Shown in pieces: positions 60,995-64,000 of a DNA stretch of 64,000 nucleotides. The position numbers and the translations under genes were made by a program. The stretch is from assembly GCF_036417845.1 (NCBI RefSeq), contig NC_089984.1, positions 34,197,447 through 34,261,446 of the forward strand. Reading direction: 5' to 3'. Position 1 is the stretch's first letter. Every line of letters begins with the position of its first letter. The DNA comes from Apteryx mantelli (lineage: Eukaryota > Chordata > Aves > Apterygiformes > Apterygidae). The notes below the pieces were generated by a model. That model saw nothing but the letters and a program-made list of their open reading frames with translations. It was not told the DNA's origin and made no database searches.

Positions 60995-62329
60995 CTGTCA
61001 AAGGAATATGTTAATTTAAGAAGTATCTCAGGAATCTAGGGAAAGATTATCATTGACTGTAAACACTTTAGAGCAGGTATTATGTCTTAGTTCTAAGTTT
61101 GCCTTACAGGATGTGGTTCGAGTTTCTTTCTGGGGCTCCAATGAGAAAAGTGCAGTGAAAACTGTAGATAATAGTAACATCAACACAGAGCAGTTCAAGG
61201 AAAAAAACATTCAAAGAGCCTAACATGTGAGGAGCTGAATACTCCATTTTCACTATGACCCGTTGGAATGTGAGTTTGTCGAAACTGAATCCTGTTTTCT
61301 AGAAAAAGCTCTGATCTATTCTTTCCATATCCATATAACACTATTCTGTTTTCAGTCAGGGCTTATCCCATACGATATGATAGAAGATGTCAGCCTAATC
61401 ACAATACTGAACACTTCTACAAGGCAGCTGGGTTTTTTTTTCCTCCCCATTATTACATTACTATCAGTTAATATCCAGAGAAGTGTACACATTCTGGATA
61501 CGCTGTACTTTCCTGTGGACTAGAAGGTATAACACAACAACATGACAGCTCTACCCATCCAGGATATTATATTCATGCTTTTAGTTGAAGTTGCTACCTT
61601 TATTTTGATTGTCCTTCTCCATTTTAAGTCATGACCTCCAACAGACTCCAGAGCAGATGTAGTCACTGAGATGTGGATCCGGAGAGCTAGAACAGAATAA
61701 ATTTGCTGACTTATTTTATAAATGTGCATGAGTCAGCTGGTCTTGCAGTTGTAGGGAAAGGTAGGTTAGTTGCAGGGGATACAGCTAATTTCTTTAGAAC
61801 CTGATATTTGTTTTCCAAGGTTGTAGTTTTTGTCCCAATTCTTCCTCCTATTTGGAGGAACTGCAGTGAGGTAGGGTTTTGCCATGCTTTCCTTCTCAGT
61901 TTGGCGTTATAATGCTCTTCACTATGCTGAAGCACAAGGCCACCAAGATTATGGCAAGAGGCGGGACAGAAATGAACACGCACAGGTGTCAAGATAGTAA
62001 CAACACAAGCTGCAGCACAACAGCACTAGTGCAGTGACACACATGTACACAACACTTTGTTCATTAAAGATAGGTCACGTATCACTTGTGAATGGTAAAC
62101 ACCATTAACCTTTGTTTGACAGTCACTGCAGATGTAAATAACCAGCAAGAAGGTTCAACAGAAAACTGCAAAGAGCGAGGCAGACACAACACAATGCTCA
62201 GGAGTACAAACCAACAAATTTGACACCTACACAAATTGGTACTTTCCACCCTTGATGCCATATTTACAAGCTCTCCAAACAAGCAGTACCATGACATTGT
62301 GATTCCTACTACTCCTGCCACCACAGGTC
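60857..62329 (-). CDS. GUCY2G: GUCY2G, 3' coding part (receptor guanylyl cyclase)
   Basis: Receptor guanylyl cyclases are single-pass membrane proteins that make cGMP from GTP. Three minus-strand exons (62231-62329, 61598-61686, 60857-60994) join with matching phases and give the end of the class III cyclase domain and the C-terminal tail. The first carries [10 protein letters not shown] then [17 protein letters not shown], with the catalytic Asn and Arg of VN-x-ASR intact. The second carries [20 protein letters not shown]. The third carries [15 protein letters not shown] and LPEF. Differences from the family consensus are FGELVN for FGDTVN and SKG for GKG. The receptor, membrane, kinase-like and early cyclase exons are upstream, beyond 64 kb. 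The cyclase family is certain from motifs. The name GUCY2G rests on its place next to TECTB, as in mammals; a GUCY2D/2F-type paralogue is less likely. No stop or frameshift is seen in these exons. Confidence 0.88.
61598..61686 (-). CDS. GUCY2G: GUCY2G penultimate recognised exon
   Basis: The acceptor ATTCTGTTCTAG is before 61686 and the donor AAG|GTAGCA after 61598. The 89 nt finish a Ser codon (T|CT), then read [20 protein letters not shown] and KWRRTIKIK, ending in phase 0. LRIH-S and the K-x-R-tIkiK pattern match the cyclase C-terminal subdomain. Confidence 0.92.
62231..62329 (-). CDS. GUCY2G: GUCY2G exon with PVVAGVVG and catalytic N/R motif
   Basis: The acceptor TTTTTACTCCAG is before 62329 and the donor TTGT|GTAGGT after 62231. 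The 99 nt complete a Gly codon (GA), then read [20 protein letters not shown] and [12 protein letters not shown], and end one base into a codon. The exon border before PVVAG is a conserved border of the family. Confidence 0.93.
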
Positions 62330-64000
62330 CTGGAGTAAAAACTCTGAGACTGTCAAGTCAGAATGCATTATATTCAAATCAATTTCCCTGTCCCGGGACC
62401 TCACAACTTCAAATCCAAATTTGAGAAAGAATCCACAGTAGCTGATATCAATGGACATCTAGTTGATTTTGGTGCAGAGAAGCCAAACTAGGCATCTGAC
62501 CTGATACTCCCACATAAGCACATCTCCTGTTAGCTCAGCCCTGGAAGGAGGGAAGCCACATCAGGACTGCAAGCCTTTCCCGCATGGGATCTCAACTCAG
62601 TGCCACACTGAGGTAAATACTGCATACACTGTCAGAGCTGGCAATACACTACACAATATAAACACAGCCAAAGTCTCAGACCCAGATAGCATGCGTGGCG
62701 GTACAGAAACTCCCTGTTTTAATCCTAATTTAAACACCAACTTCATCTCTTTATTCCGTAAATCTCTTAACAATTTGTTTAAATGTTCCAGCCAGGAACA
62801 AGGAAAAAACCAACTTATCTCACAATAGTATCATAACACCCATGACTCAATACACGTAAAGCATTGCGTAGAAGTACACAGCTTGTATTAGGGGTGTACC
62901 TCTTTACCCCATTCTGAAGAACAAATCTTCCCAAGCTATCTCCATGCAAAGGGCAGCTGTCACTCACAGGTGCAGAGGAAGAAATAACCATTGGTTATAT
63001 ATATCATATGCCTACAGGCATTTCATTTAACTTATCATTCTGACCCTGCACAGGCCAAATTCAATGGCTTCAGAGAAACAAATAACTCTTGCAGTCAGGC
63101 TGTTACACACTAAAGGGAGAAACTACTGTCCTGACCCCTATCAGAAGCAGCAACATAATCCGAAGCATGGGGATCAGCATGCTTTCTAACACATTTTTCT
63201 TTACTTTGCTGTTACATGGAAAACTTAGTATCCATCTGATCACTTATCCTGCTCTTTGAAAGCAATTTAGTCAGACATTTTCCAGTTCCAAGTTCTAAGA
63301 GGAATGTCATTAAATTTACCTATATAAAGCCTACCTTCAATGCAAGCAGATTTGCCTCTGTGCTCTGTTACTGTGCAGATGCACAGACTTTCGGTACACA
63401 GCTTTGGAAAGCTGCCACAGTGCAAAGAGGGAGCTCCTCTGTGGTGCTACCACACCTTCCACACTGGTGCTCCACAGTCTTCCCAGACTGCTTCCCACGC
63501 TGAGCAGCCTGTGCCTCCTCTCCTGCTGAACTTTCTCTGCACGTGGTTTCATCCATGTTAGCACCCTCCTCCCACGGGCTGGCTCCCTGAAGGGATCTAC
63601 AAATTGTGACACAAACCACCACTGGAAGGGATCCCACACTGCTGCAAGTCAGTCTGCTTTCCTGCTTACACTCATCTCCCCTGCTAATTGGCCTGTCATG
63701 GAAAACATCATCAGTATTTTTCTTCTGGAAATAAACACAGCTGACATAGGTATGTCAACACCCCTAAGAGACAGACTTGTTTCTGGTCATTCAGGATGCA
63801 TGTAATATTGACCTCACTTATAAAGACAATTAAGCCACAATATGTAGCAGTCTTGTCAGTAACATGCTAGCGTTGTGTCGAGTTCTGCCCCAAAATATGT
63901 TCTGAGGCAATCTTGCAGATTTAAATTGCACTTTTGTTCCTTTCCATAAATTTAACATTTAGCAGAGAGTCAAAATGATGCAGTATTGCAAGATGGGAAG
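62330..64000 (-). other. GUCY2G intron, upstream of the last three exons
   Basis: I searched the minus strand for the preceding cyclase exon (GDAYMV, KLRIG-H-G motifs) and did not find it, so this intron is at least 1.67 kb. The open frames at 63337-63639 show no cyclase or other domain. No repeat family was recognised. Confidence 0.6.

Noticed and set aside
62700-62790. Possible decayed cyclase exon on the minus strand (KLVFKLGLKQ-like reading)
   Set aside because: There is weak similarity to KLRIGLHTG only, no GT donor at the required place, and no upstream cyclase motifs.
63337-63639. Overlapping open frames of about 90-100 codons on the minus strand near the window end
   Set aside because: They were tested as an upstream GUCY2G exon. 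No guanylyl cyclase motif and no suitable splice sites were found, and several frames overlap, as in chance open sequence.

Overview
This is a vertebrate nuclear genomic window from a sauropsid (non-mammalian amniote). It holds spliced genes with GT-AG introns, one strong CpG island, long AT-rich intergenic DNA, microsatellites and many decayed interspersed repeats. The deduced proteins look bird/reptile-like. The many old repeats with an 'attgaagtcaatgg...ttacacc' core, and the lack of any CR1 tail I could recognise, favour a crocodilian or turtle over a bird. The species itself cannot be fixed from the sequence.

Three genes are present, none of them a single open frame. (1) Positions 1 to about 10.6 kb, minus strand: the 5' end of GPAM (mitochondrial glycerol-3-phosphate acyltransferase 1). 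It has a CpG-island promoter at about 9.96-10.72 kb, a probable non-coding exon ending at 10110, and four coding exons (8798-8899, 6659-6781, 3469-3542, and 1-110, which is cut by the window edge). (2) 44832-55498, plus strand: a complete TECTB (beta-tectorin, a zona-pellucida-domain protein of the inner-ear tectorial membrane) in ten coding exons. They join to 990 nt, or 329 codons plus stop, with every splice phase consistent. (3) 60857-62329, minus strand: the last three recognisable exons of a receptor guanylyl cyclase, most likely GUCY2G by position. They encode the end of the cyclase domain and the C-terminal tail; the rest of the gene lies beyond 64 kb.

The order GPAM(-) - TECTB(+) - GUCY2G(-) matches what I recall of the human 10q25 block. 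GPAM and TECTB are head to head across about 34 kb without a recognisable gene. TECTB and GUCY2G are tail to tail across about 5.3 kb. The genes are not functionally linked: lipid synthesis, inner-ear matrix and cGMP signalling.

The 34 kb spacer carries MIR-like SINE remnants, other old repeats and a few motif clusters that could be regulatory. I found no CRISPR array, prokaryotic element, intact transposon or new multi-gene system. The points most worth checking are unusual residues in the guanylyl cyclase exons, a microsatellite abutting the splice acceptor of GPAM's start-codon exon, paired TAGCGTG motifs in a GPAM intron, and two motif clusters in the spacer.
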